Position numbers and translations under genes: made by a program
Shown here: piece after piece, positions 1-12,039 of the stretch
How positions within the stretch are numbered: the stretch's first letter is position 1
Layout of the letters: each line of letters begins with the position of its first letter
NCBI GenBank assembly: GCA_028551475.1
Contig: CM052355.1
Span: 372,001-436,000 of the forward strand
From: Casuarina equisetifolia
Lineage: Eukaryota > Streptophyta > Magnoliopsida > Fagales > Casuarinaceae
DNA: 64,000 nt
Reading direction: 5' to 3'
Notes under the pieces: generated by a model
Told to the model about the DNA's origin: nothing
The model's input: the letters and a program-made list of their open reading frames with translations, nothing else
The model's database searches: none

Positions 1-3000
1 CCCAAAGAATGAGGAAATTGAAAGTGAAGAAATACAGGATTATGTCAATCTCATGGAAGCAAATCCACCATATTCACAGCAAAAGGCAACAAAGTTTGAG
101 GAGTTGGGACAACATATGACAAAACCTAAGCCATCAATTGAAGAGCCCCCAACTCTTGAACTCAAGCCCTTACCTTCTCATTTGAAATATGTTTATTTAG
201 ATGAAGTTTCTACTTTGCCAGTAATTATATCTTCTTCTTTGACAAAATCAATGGAAGAGAAATTACTTCAGGTGTTGAGAGAGCATAAAGGAGCAATTGG
301 ATGGAAAATAGCTGACATCAAGGGAATTAGTCCTTCACTTTGCATGCACAAGATTTTGATGGAAGAGCAGTACAAAGTTACTGTTCAACCTCAAAGGCGA
401 TTAAATCCAAAGATGCAAGAAGTGGTGAAGGCTGAGGAAGGAATAGTGCTTGGGCATAAGATATCTAAAAAAGGATTAGAGGTTGATCGAGCTAAAGTGG
501 AGGTCATTGCAAAACTGCCCCCACCAACATCAGTGAAACTTGTTAGAGGCTTTTTGGGGCATGTAGGATTCTATAGGCGGTTCATAAAAAATTTTTCTAA
601 AATTGCTAGACCTCTTTCAAGTTTGTTGGTTAAAGATGTGAAATATAACTTTTCTGATGAATGCTTGCAGGCTTTTAACACTTTAAAGGAAAAGTTAGTA
701 TCAGCACCAATCATGGCAGCACCAGAATGGGACTTACCTTTTGAGCTAATGTGTGATGCTAGTGATTTTGCAGTAGGAGCTGTTTTGGGACAACGGAAGA
801 ATGAAATTTTTCAGACCATTTACTATGCCAGTCGAACCTTGTCAAGTGCACAATTGAATTATTCAACAACAGAAAAAGAACTTTTGGCAGTAGTATTTGC
901 TTTTGATAAATTTCGTTCTTATCTAATTGGTTCAAAAGTTATTGTTTATTCTAACCACTCTGCTCTTAAGCATCTACTTGAAAAGAAATAATCAAAACCT
1001 AGGTTAATCAAGTGGATTCTATTGCTACAAGAGTTTGATTTGGAGATCAAGGATAAGAAGGGGACCGAAAATCTAGTTGCAGATCATTTGTCCAGAATTC
1101 CCAATCTGAAGGAAGAAGATCAATTGATTATGGAAGAATTTTCTGATGAAAACATTTTTGCGCTCCAATCCATCCAAATTCCCTGGTATGTTGATTTTGT
1201 CAATTATTTGGTAAGTAATGTTCTTCCTCCTGAAATGTCATATCAACAAAGAAAAAAATTCTTTTCTGACCTCAAACATTATTTTTGGGAAGAGCCTTTC
1301 TTGTTTAAAGTATGTGTAGACCAGGTTATAAGGAGATGTGTTCCTGAGGAAGAGATGGCTAGTATCCTACACCATTGTCATGCTAGAAAAGTTGGTGGTC
1401 ATTTTGGTGCCACCAGAACTACAGCTAAGGTTTTACAGTCTGGATTTTATTGGCCTACACTTTTTAGAGATGCATATTCATATGTAGTTGCATGTGATCA
1501 ATGTCAAAGAACTGGGAATATTTCTAGGAAACATGAGATGCCTCTAAACAATGTTGTTGTGTGTGAGTTATTTGATGTTTGGGGTATTGACTTCATGGGA
1601 CCCTTTCCACCTTCTTATGGAAATATGTATATTTTGGTGGCTGTTGAGTATGTGTCTAAGTGGGTAGAAGCAGTAGCATTGCCTATAAATGATGCTAAAG
1701 TTGTGGTTAAATTCTTAAAGAAAAATATTTTTACCCGTTTTGGCACTCCTAATCATAAGTGATAGAGGGACCCATTTTTGCAACAAACAATTTGAAGCAC
1801 TTTTGGGTAAGTATGGGGTTACCCATAAGATTGCTACCCCTTATCACCCTCAGACTAGTGGTCAAGTTGAGATATCAAATAGGGAAATTAAGAGAATTTT
1901 GGAAAAAACTGCGAATGCCTCAAGGAAAGATTGGTCAATGAAACTTGATGATGCACTTTGGGCCTATAGAACAGCATTCAAAACACCAATTGGAATGTCT
2001 CCTTTTAGGCTAGTGTTTGGGAAGGCTTGTCATCTACCGGTAGAATTAAGGCATAAAGCATATTGGGCTTTGAAATTTTTGAACTTTGATATGCAGTCTG
2101 TAGGTGAAACTCGATTGTTGCAGCTGAATGAATTGCAGGAATTACGAGATGAGGCCTACGAAAATGCCAAAATATACAAGGAGCGGACAAAAAGATGGCA
2201 TGACAAACACATATTAAGGAGAGAGTTTGTGGTTGGCCAAAAAGTATTACTTTATCATTCTCATCTTAAATTGTTTCCAGGTAAATTGCGGTCTCGATGG
2301 TCTGGCCCTTTCATAGTCACTAAGGTATTCCCATATGGAGCAATAGAAGTTGCAAATGACACCCAAGGCACGTTTAAGGTGAATGGTCAGCGTTTGAAGC
2401 CCTACTTTGAGGGAGTCAATATGCAGAAGACTACCATTGATCTTCTTCCTCCTTGAGTAACAACATTGAAGATAGTTTGGCTGAAAACTATAAAGCAAGT
2501 GCTTCTTGGGAGGCAACCCAAACATTTTATTGGTTCTTTTGTTGAAAATTTTGTCACCACCATCTCCTCAAAGCTTTCTATGGCTATCACCTACAATCAG
2601 GGGAGTTTTCTCATTCCTATTTTACCTTTATTTTTGCTTTATTTCTTTTTACATTGAGGACAATGCTCCATTCAAGTTTGGGGGTGGGAAAATAAATCTT
2701 TTCTTGCTAAATCTAATTGAATTTTTCTCATGTCATGATTAAACCCTTTGTTTTGAATTCTTAGCGATTCTTAGGAAGATGTAGATTCTGTTCAAACCTA
2801 CAATTGTGATGTGAGTTAAGTGTGATTCTGATTATGTTGATTCATTTATTAAGCACTAAAAGTCCTTCATTTTTTTAAATTGTGTGTATCTCTAGAGAAC
2901 ATTCATGTGAAGTATGTGATTTTCTTAGATCTCACCTGAATCTTAGAATTTGTTTGATTTTCTCTTGAGGTGAAATCCTAGGCTGCATCTAATTGAGAAA

Positions 3001-5490
3001 ATGATTTAGGCCATTCTTTGGATCGTTTGAGCCTTTCAAACCAACCTTATTTATTTATCACCAGTCACCCCGCTGAGCCTTGATTTATATCCATTTTTTT
3101 ATTTTGGCACCCACATATATATACCTTTGAGCCTTTGATAAATTATCTTTTCGTCCCGCACCCTTGAACATGTTGATTTTGAGTGAAAGAGAAGTCGAAG
3201 GGAAGGATGTTATATGGGAAGGATATTAATTGCAATGATTATGTAGCATAATATGTTGCTTTTGTGAATGCAAAAAAAAAAAAAAAAGAAATGCAACATT
3301 TGTCTAAGAATGGAATTCTCTTATTGCTTATTGTCAAATTCAAGCAACTAAAGGTTTAGAAATTGACTTTTGCACAGTAGTTGGATGTCATCAACAAGAT
3401 AAGATTATAATGATTACATTTCTAGTCCTACTACTTGCTTTATGATTGCAAGCATGATTGTGACTTTTGTGAGTGTCGAAATCCAAGTGAAATCAAGTAT
3501 TTTTGGGAAGAAATAAATGAGAGAATTTGTGATAGAAAGATCATTTGCAAAAAAAAAAAAAAAAAGAAGAAAGAAGAAGAAAGCAAAGAAAGGAAGTGAC
3601 AAAAGCTTAAATTAGATCCTAGAAAGCAATGTGTTCATGGGTGAATTTAGCCTAAATGACTTTCATCTTACCCCTAGCCCAGCCTTACATTACAAGCTTA
3701 TAAAAGTCCTATTGATTCTTGGTTAGATGATTGGCCTACATTAGTGGAGAGAGGAATGAAAAGCAAACCTATGAGGTTTGGTTAAAGATTTTGAGAGATT
3801 GCATATTAATGTGGATCTATTTAGAGTGCATATAGTTGAAAAGATAAGGACTCACACTCACACATACGAACATGGTCAACATAGTTAAGAGTCTATCTTA
3901 TCTTATGAACAATTGTTGTGTTTGCATGAAAGCTATATTTTTTTCTTTGAATTGTTAAGTTGAGCAATTTTGAGTGAATTTCAAGAAAGGGTTTTGTCTG
4001 AAACTATTATCTCTTACTTTTGCTCGAGGACTAGCAAAATGTCAAGTTTGAGGGTTTTGATAACTCTATTTTTATAGAGTTATTTTGACTATTTTAGGAT
4101 ATAAATAATACAAGTTTTATAAGATAATATTTAAGTTTTGATATATTTATGTAAACTGGTGTTATTTATGCAGCAAACCCCAAAAGAGCAAAAGAAATAA
4201 AGGAAGAGAAAGTTACAAAAAGGCACGTGAAGAAGACAAGGAAAGAAAAAGAAGTCAAAAGAAGAAAAGAAGAGGCAACGTGTAAAGCAGCAAAAGAGGA
4301 GGAAAAGGACAAAAAAGGACAAGAAAGGAAATAAAGGAAAATGGGCAAAAAAGTGAATTATTAAGGGAGAATCTTAGGGCATGCATCCCAAGATAGAATA
4401 AAAGGGCAAAGGAACGTGAATTAAAAGGGAGGAAAAGGCGCCGCACAAGAGTAAAGGAGAATAGGAGAGAGAAGAGAGAGAAGAGAGAGAAAAGAAGAAG
4501 AAGCCGTGTGTTGCCGCCGAAATCAACCAAGGAAGAAAGAAAAAGTGAGAGAAGAAAGAGAAAACCAAGAAAGAAAAAGAGAAATAGAGGCGCGAAAGCT
4601 TCCCTCTACTTCTTATCATTCTTGAATTGTAGGAATTCTGTGAGAAATTCTTAAAGAGAAGACAGTGTGGTGACAACTTTCCTGTTTTTCTATTTAAGAT
4701 GTTTTGCTTAATTTCTACTATTATTTTGGTTTGTTATTTCATTATGTTCTAAATTTCTTTTGTTAGAGCGAAGATGTAGCCTAACTATGATGATGTGAAT
4801 TTCATAAGTTTTTATGTTTTGTAAGATATTTTATTTATGTGAGTTATATATTATTTATTCTTAATGCTTTTAAGTGATTGGCCACCACTTGAATGATATG
4901 ATGTGCATGTTAGAGACTGAAAGTAATAATATGCAATTGCTTCTTATAATATATAACCATGAATTAAATGTGGATAGACATATACCATGTTATTTGTGTG
5001 GCTTTTGGTGATAAGATGATCGAAAGATTTATTGTAAACCAGGAATATTCACAAATCCTAATGCATTTGGTTTGTTTCAATTCACATATAGAGATATAGT
5101 GAATTAATGAACTAAATAGGTTTGCTATACCTAGACATAGGATAGTAAATAAATTAGGAAGTTCCGCCATCACATGGGTAATATCATTCTTGTAGGCATA
5201 AACTATAAAAATTCATATCTAGTAGTTATGGTGAAATCGGAAGCTCTAACATGTTTCTCATCTTGATTTTTCTTACTTGGATTCAATTTTAATTAGTCTT
5301 GAGTTTTCGTTTTGAAAGTTTTAAATTTTAATTCATCATCAACAATATTTTGATTTGCTAGATAAATTTTAGGATTTATTCATCATTAGTATTTAATTAG
5401 TTTAGTATTCACCAATCTTCGTGGGACGATACTTTTCTTATCATTATATTACTTGTTCGACATGTTCACTTGTATTTAAAATTCACCGAA
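1..5490 (+). mobile_element. Ty3/Gypsy LTR retrotransposon, 3' part, broken
   Basis: This is the 3' portion of a Gypsy-order element; its 5' end lies before the window. Parts in order are a reverse transcriptase/RNase H region (about 0.05-1.1 kb), an integrase with zinc-binding and core domains (about 1.3-2.4 kb), a long non-coding stretch, and a 3' LTR. RT/RNase H upstream of integrase is the Gypsy order. The integrase ends with a conserved [11 protein letters not shown] stretch and no chromodomain is visible, which together with the 1.6 kb between integrase and LTR suggests the Tat/Athila branch. A purine-rich tract near 2675-2690 (aagtttgggggtggg) and another directly before the LTR resemble polypurine tracts. 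The element is a fossil with a few breaks and an incomplete RT core. Its age cannot be set because the 5' LTR is outside the window. Confidence 0.9.
4058..5490 (+). repeat. 3' LTR of the Gypsy element (end approximate)
   Basis: The LTR opens with TGATAAC directly after a polypurine-like tract (caagtttgagggtttt) and the phrase ctcgaggactagcaaaa, a context typical of plant Gypsy 3' LTR borders. The right edge is set near 5490 because the stretch around 5420-5450 (cgtgggacgatac) resembles the terminal R/U5 part of these LTRs. The exact terminal CA and target-site duplication cannot be confirmed without the 5' LTR. The purine-rich 4190-4580 stretch inside it produces long spurious reading frames on the opposite strand. 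Confidence 0.6.
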
Positions 5491-6168
5491 CACTCAACAT
5501 TGTGGGTTTATGTAAGCTCTTGCACCATTCATGCATGCACATGCATCACATGAATGTCGCAAGAGCTTCAGCACATATAGACGCATGGAGAAATTGCCTC
5601 TATGATCACCCAAAATTATAGAGAAAAAATGGAGATTCTAATTGACTGCATCTAGTATTATTTATACTATTAGAAATAGTAATTATTTTATGTTGTTAAT
5701 ATCTTAACTTTGTACCTTTTCATGTATTCATGTATCATATTCTCTTAATGATTAATTTAAAAAAAATTGCATCCTTTACAATAAAAATGAATGATTCAAA
5801 GCAAAGTATTTCATATTTACACCATAACTGTTTCCTAAAATTCTGTCAAAATCCATTATCATAAGTGGGAAGGAAAGTAAAACATCTTGCTTATATAGTA
5901 GTAACGGTACAAGGCATTTCAATTACATGAAAATGTTGCATTGCCCTCTGAAGTCTAACATATCATTAATTTAACTCTCAGAAACAAGGACCTGTTATAT
6001 TTATCACTGGAAGTCTACAAAGAAAAAACCTGAAAACCACACAAACCGTTTATTTAATTGGAGACACGCTTACAAGCAGAATTTTTGGCATTGTGACCAA
6101 AAGGGTTATTGAACGAGGTCAAGTAATAATATATATAATCCTGCTCATTTGTCCTAGCAGACACCCTT
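5491..6168. other. AT-rich spacer between the Gypsy LTR and the NPF gene
   Basis: No coding potential was recognised. It contains the 3' flank of the NPF gene, which is on the minus strand. Confidence 0.6.
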
Positions 6169-9100
6169 TCATACTTGTAACCCTAGGGACGTTTTGCCCT
6201 CCATTTGAAGACAACCCTCCTTAGCATCCGTGATCTCCTTCTTGTAGATATATTTTATTGATGCCCACAAGAACACTGCAAAGTTAAGTGTTGATATGAT
6301 TAAAAGGAGACCATAGTAGTAATCCAGGTGACAGTCGTTCAAATTGTCTCCTATCCAACTCTTCCTTTCATCCCTTCCTGTAATTTTCTCCACCATTGTC
6401 ACCAGAAAGCTGTTCAAGAAGTTTCCGACTCCAATCCCACTTGTGAAGAACGTTGTCCCAAGACTCTGCATGTCTTCAGGAGACTGATCGTAGAAGAATT
6501 CTAGCAACCCAACTGCATTGAACACATCGGCGATGCCCAAGACAACGTATTGTGGCAGTAGCCAAAATATGCTCATGGGGACGATTTCTTTAGGACCTAC
6601 AATATGGTTAACTCTTATGACATGCATCCGCCGAGCTTCCACGGCATAAGCAACTGCAATGGCTATGACTTGGATGACAAATCCAACTCCTAGCCTTTGA
6701 AGTAGTGAGATTCCTCTAGAGTTTCCAGTCCTTCGACGCATAAACGGCACGAAGTAACGGTCGTACACAGGCACGGTGAGGAGCATGGATAGGGTCACGA
6801 AGCTCCCCAGAGAGGCAGCTGGAATCTGGAAGCGGGGGCTTAGACTTCGTTCCAATGTGGTACCTTGTTTGACAAAAAAGGTGTTGATTTGGGCCCAAAT
6901 AGTGCTAGGAATCAATGTTACGAGCCATATCAGCAACATTCCTAAAACGAGCTTGGCTCCTTCTACCTGAGTCACTGTGCATGGTGCTGCTGAGGTAGCG
7001 AAGCTGCCATCTTTTATCGCAGCCTTGTCCAGGAACCTGGAAAATAATTGAAAAGCTGTCATTGAAGTAGGTCTACGGTGTCAGATTGAGCCCACTTATC
7101 TTTCACTACTCTGGTAGAAATGATACTGTAATTTTGCTTTTAAATTGCAGCTAAAAGTAGTAAAGCCGCCCACCAGTAACTGTGTTTCATTTGAAATTTC
7201 TTTGAATTATGAGACAGTGGTGGGGGCATGCACTTAAAGCCTCTGCCATCCCACAATTGTAAATCGTCTACCAGGAACAACTTGACATCAAGTTTGTGAC
7301 CATTCATTAAGTGATACAAAGGGAGAATTTTTGAAATGAATGGCCACCAGAATCCTCATAGAAGTGCCATTACTGTTTATGCAATTGAAACTAATTGACC
7401 ATGGTCTTGGTTCCATTTCATAATTAATAGATGTTGGAAGAAGTCCCACATTGGGCACAAAGGCAAAAAGAAAGCAGCATATATAGGAGAGAAAAACCCC
7501 CTCTCATGAACCGGTTTTTAAGTGGGTGGATCTCTTATATATAAAACCCAACAATAGAGTCCTTACTACACGTCAAAAGTTTAGATCCCTAATGATGCCT
7601 TTCGAGTAACCAAGTTCTATTGTCTTAAAAAGTAGTGCAGAAGCAACCGAAAACTTGCAACAAGCTCTGGTCGCATTTGCTTGCAACCAGAACGGTGATG
7701 GAATAAAGTAATAACAACAGCAGGACTAGTAACTCTAAAGAGCTCACCTGAAAATCGGTGTGTGATGAACCTGCCTCTTGCCGCTACCGCTGTAATGCTG
7801 TAAGTCAAACTCATAAAGCTGCGAGGGGCTGTTAGGAAGCTGAAGCTTTCTATTCTTGAAGGCAGCAATGGGCACTCTAATCAAGTCTCTTGTAGGGCTC
7901 TTGCTCTTTCGAACTTTATGCCTGTAGTTTGGGGTCCCCAGATAGAAAATGAATATGGAAAACAGAAGGCCAACTGTGGGTATACCGTAGCCTAACCCCC
8001 ATCCCCAATTCTCTTGAACGTAAACAAGCCCAATCGTGGCAAATAAAGCACCCATGAAAGTGCTGAACATCCACCAGTTGAAGAACGAGACCTTAAGCTC
8101 TTTCTCATGGGAGTCGAAGTCGTCAAACTGATCCGCGCCAAAGGTGGATATGTTGGGTTTTGTTCCACCTGACCCAATTGCTATAGTGTAGAGAGACAAG
8201 TAGAACAAGGAAATCTGTGAAGTAGAGGCCTTGCAGACGCCATTTTTACACGATGGCTTCAAGCTTTTAACAGAAACTACTGTTGTCAGAAGCACCATTC
8301 CCTGAAAGGAGACAACATTATCAATAAAGAGACAAATGAACACCACTCTTCATTTTCCTGTGGAAGTTATTGGGCTTAAAACTTTTTTCATAATGGAAAA
8401 TTGCAAAAGGGGCCAAATAAATCTTCTATTTCGAAGACTTTGAAATCCCATGAGCAATCCCATTCCAGTTGGTGTGGCTGATGAAGACAAACTTTCACGT
8501 TGTTGTCAATCAGCTCTCAAGTTCATTTTTCATCCATTTAAGCAATGAAGAGAAAATTTTAGCAATATTCAGTTTAAATTGATGGGATATCTATTCCTCT
8601 GTGGGCCTAGAACAAATCATAAGCTTCTATAATACAAACTTTCGTGTAGGTAGCCAATGAATCACCCTAGCTTTCTCTATGGTCCCACTACGAAAGTAAG
8701 GGAAGTTATTGGCCTTCTAGGTTAGGTAACCCAGAATATTGTCCGAACACGTGGCATTTCACTTGGAAGATAAAGAAATTGAATATAATAATGCTAATGA
8801 TCATCTGGAAGATTCACCTCAGAAATCTGTCCAGAAAAGTAATTTGCTAATTGGATCTGTTTAATATGCTTGCGTTGAAACCAATCTTGTTAGTGGATAA
8901 AGCATCAATTACCACGACGTATATCAGTGATGAGACCGTGAAGGTCCAAAAGCGACCAAGGTAAGAATCCGCTATGTAAGCACCAAGAATTGGTGTAATC
9001 CACACTGATCCTGACCAGTTATTCACATTCCTTACTGATGAAACTGTGTCCTGATGAAGCTGGGCTGTCAAGTAGTTCACCAAGTTGGACTGTATGCCAT

Positions 9101-9497
9101 AGAAGGCCATCCTCTCAAAAGCTTCATAGCCTGCAAGAAATCATCGCAGGCATTAGTGCGAGAAACCTGTGAAACAGCTTGGTTCTAAGAAAGCTGCGGG
9201 AACAAAAAGAAGTAGAAGAGAAGAAAGAGATGTTGAAAAAGGAAAGTTCTTTTTGGAAGAAAACATTGCATTATTCTTATCCTATATGCTCGCTACAGGA
9301 TAGCGAGCTCTGGAAACCAACAAACTTCTGAAGAGTGAAGAACTTCAGAGAAACCCTTTCCTTTGAAAGCTTCTATAAACAAGGAGATGATTACCGACGA
9401 GGAAGGCACATGCTTTCCATTTCCCAGTTTTTGATGCAAGTACGGGGCGGCCACGAAGATCAACGGTGCCATCTTGAGTGTAACCTTTCGCTTCCAT
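6169..9497 (-). CDS. NPF5-type proton-coupled transporter (PTR3-like), 4 exons, 580 aa
   Basis: Exons on the minus strand are 9395-9497, 8913-9130, 7748-8301 and 6169-7036. All introns are GT-AG and the joined frame is 580 codons plus stop, normal for the NRT1/PTR family. The start was chosen because it begins MEAKGYTQDGTVDL, the usual N-terminus of this clade. The proton-coupling ExxER motif is at residues 37-41 (EAFER), followed by MAFYGI. Further family marks are SGGTKPNISTFGADQFDD in exon 3 and NTFFVKQGTTL and EFFYDQSPE in exon 4. The protein should be a polytopic (about 12 TM) plasma-membrane or tonoplast carrier of nitrate, peptides or hormones; the substrate cannot be read from the sequence. 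Best recalled resemblance is Arabidopsis NPF5.2 (PTR3) and NPF5.1. It looks intact. Intron 3 carries a solo LTR. Confidence 0.93.
7432..7553. mobile_element. Solo LTR of a TRIM/SMART-like element in NPF intron 3
   Basis: A 122-bp sequence begins TGTTGG and ends CCAACA (perfect 6-bp terminal inverted repeats of LTR type). It is flanked on both sides by the same 5-bp target-site duplication, ataga (7427-7431 and 7554-7558). It opens with the tgttggaag...cccacattgg phrase common to short plant LTRs and holds TATA-like stretches (tatatagg). Size and ends fit a terminal-repeat retrotransposon in miniature reduced to one LTR. The perfect duplication suggests a not very old insertion. It lies well inside the intron and does not touch the splice sites. 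Confidence 0.8.
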
Positions 9498-9576
9498 TAG
9501 AGATATTCTTTAGAATATAAAGCAAGTGGGAGCTGAGTGAAAGAAAAGACGAGTTTGGGTAGTGGAGGCGATGTCC

Positions 9577-9586
9577 TTATATAGTT
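9577..9586 (-). promoter_or_regulatory. Probable TATA box of the NPF gene
   Basis: Read on the minus strand this is CTATATAAGG, about 80 bp upstream of the chosen ATG at 9497. That places transcription start near 9550 and gives a 5' UTR of about 50 nt. It is the only good TATA-like match close to the start. Confidence 0.5.
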
Positions 9587-9589
9587 ATA

Positions 9590-11958
9590 TGTTGGCCAAG
9601 CTCTCGTGTGCTTAGATTATAGGCCTAATCTTCCATGCTTTAGACAAAAAACCCAATAAAGTTGAGTCCAGTAGCGAGGGAATTGTTGTGGCTGATCCTA
9701 TTGCTCGAGACTCAGTGGGCACCTTACGCCACATCACAAATGTGGGTGGCCCGACGATATACTGGAGAAGTAGATTACAATGTGAACAAAGGGATTGGAC
9801 CCCGGCTACAGTGTGAACAAGGGGATAGCAACCCCAAAGAGAAAGGAGCAACACATGATAAAGCTGTTTTTGGAATCCCAGCCACACAATAGTGGAACGT
9901 ACTCTAACCTTCACATCTGTTGATATTTATTACTCACAACCTAAATCTCAAGCTAATTTGTTACTACACAAGCTAATTTCATGTTAAGAAATGAACGATC
10001 ATATAGCAAACACGCCGACAAATAAATACAAAGAACATTAAATACCTAGTGATTTGGTATAAAGTTTTCTAATATATTTGGAATAGTCATTCACACTAAT
10101 TTCAACTTTTAATATTTTATAGTTATTTTTCTTGAATTCTCACTTTTGAGTTCTCTATGACAGCTCAATTGCTTTCACTATTCTCACGATAATCCATGTC
10201 TTTTAAACTTCTTTTTTTAAAATTTATAAGTAAACATATTTATATATCTAATAGGTAATTGTACACAATAAGACTAAAGACATATTTTTAGATTAAAACC
10301 ACAAAAAGCATCAAGCCAAATAAAAAATAGCTTTATTTAACATCCAAGCACGTTAAGTAAACAATTTTTCAGCTTGTTGGGTATTTTCCTTACATTAAAA
10401 AATCTATCTTTAACAAGCCTATTAATAACTTCAAGAGTAGCAATTTTTGAATTCCTTTTTAGTCTCATATTTATATGCTATCCTACAAAAACCTATTTTT
10501 TAATTTTTCTTTTTAATAAGCAAAGTTGGGGGGAGACTTTGGTGTTTTGAATCTAGAACCGCTTTGGTCTAAGCAAAGGCATCTTGACTAAAGAAGACTA
10601 TATAAGTCCTATAAGAAAAATAGCACTTATTATTTTTCTTAATTTTAGCTCCACAATTAACAAATTACGCATCAATGACAGTAACTTTCACTACTCAGAC
10701 AGTTTTACAGTGATTTCTACAATGTTATCTCTAAAATCCTTTCGTTCTTCCAAAAAAGGCATTCATAGAACAAATTCCATACTCAAGGTCCTAGATATAC
10801 TATTTCCCCTTGGAACTAAGTTTGAAACACTTTTCCAGCTTTGGGAAAGAGGATGTTTTCACAGGAGTTGTTGTTAGTCCTATAACACGACGATGCCACC
10901 TTAGAGTTGCTTCAAGCTATGTGAAGTTTAAATTCATTTCCATTCCTAAAGCCCTCTATTTAGGTCAGCTAAAACTCATAATCATATGACTTAAATCTAA
11001 CCTGCCATTGAAACTGCTGTAGTTCAAAGCTAGAAAAGCAACCCCTTTGGCTTCTCCACCTTTCTTTTGTTCTATTCTAGGCCGGCCATATCAGCCTTGA
11101 AACAAACGTTCTTTCACAAGAATATGACAGAAGAAAAGAATCTGAACATAATATCAAAGCGCCACATTGATTAAGACTTAAGAGGCACTCTCTCTACCAT
11201 CAGTGGCAACTTGCATGATTCCCTATTGGTTAGAGAAAAAACCTTGGTTTTTTCTTTTTCAGAGTGTCTGTTTCTTGCCATCATATCGCCAAGGTAAAAG
11301 GTCCTATAACATTCCATATATTGCAAGGTAAAGGCAAATAAATAGTAGTATATATATTTGTTAGGGATTTGGATATACGAAACAAGGTTTTGGATTTCAA
11401 GTTGTGAACATAACTTTTATATTCTCAAGGCACCCCGTGGATTCTCCTTCGGCATCTCACCCGATCTTCACGAAGACAAACATCCTATTATATAATTTTC
11501 CATCTTTTTGTCTTATCTATAAAAAGAAACATAATTTTATTCCTGTTTGTAGGTCAAAAAGAGTGTTATTTGTATTTTGTAGTGATTAGACAGCAGACAA
11601 ATCATGGAGATGATTGTATCTGCACCATTCCTACGCCTCGCTTGCTTTTATGGCTAACAGTAAGCATTACTGTCTCAGGATTAGGCATTCTCCACCAGAA
11701 ACTAATAGTACCCATGCAACTACGTGTATTGGAGCCTCCACAAAACATGTTTAACATCAATAATGTTGCCAAACTGACTAGGCCGGCTTGACTACTGTAG
11801 ATTGCAAGGACCACACTATCACCTGTTGCCTTCGTACTTTTGCTAATCCCGCATAACCAAATCTCCATGATCCTCCACAAGAAAACAAGTTAACAAAGAA
11901 CGCTCACATCCCCAGTATTGGACTACTTAGCTAAAGCTTCGAATAGTTTCTGTTTATT
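9590..11958. other. Gene-poor spacer
   Basis: No gene was recognised. 9660-9910 is richer in G+C than the rest and open in both strands for 76-100 codons, but without a recognisable motif. 10000-10550 is AT-rich. Reading frames at 10584-10877 and 11602-11880 resemble no family I know. Confidence 0.4.
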
Positions 11959-12018
11959 GGTGTGGGGTGGGGGTGGGGGTGGGGGTGGGGGTGGTGGTGG
12001 TGTGGTCTGGGGCGGGCG
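11959..12018 (+). repeat. G-rich minisatellite (GGGGGT)n
   Basis: Runs of four or five G separated by single T (gggggtgggggt) are repeated several times and followed by ggtggtggt and ggggcggg. The plus strand has more than four G-tracts in under 40 bp, so it could form a G-quadruplex. No gene was recognised beside it. Confidence 0.85.
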
Positions 12019-12039
12019 TGTTTTATGCAAGAGTGGAAT

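Noticed and set aside
4131-4676. Several minus-strand frames of 60-100 codons rich in Phe, Leu and Ser
   Set aside because: They are the reverse of a purine-rich stretch inside the Gypsy LTR and have no protein motif.
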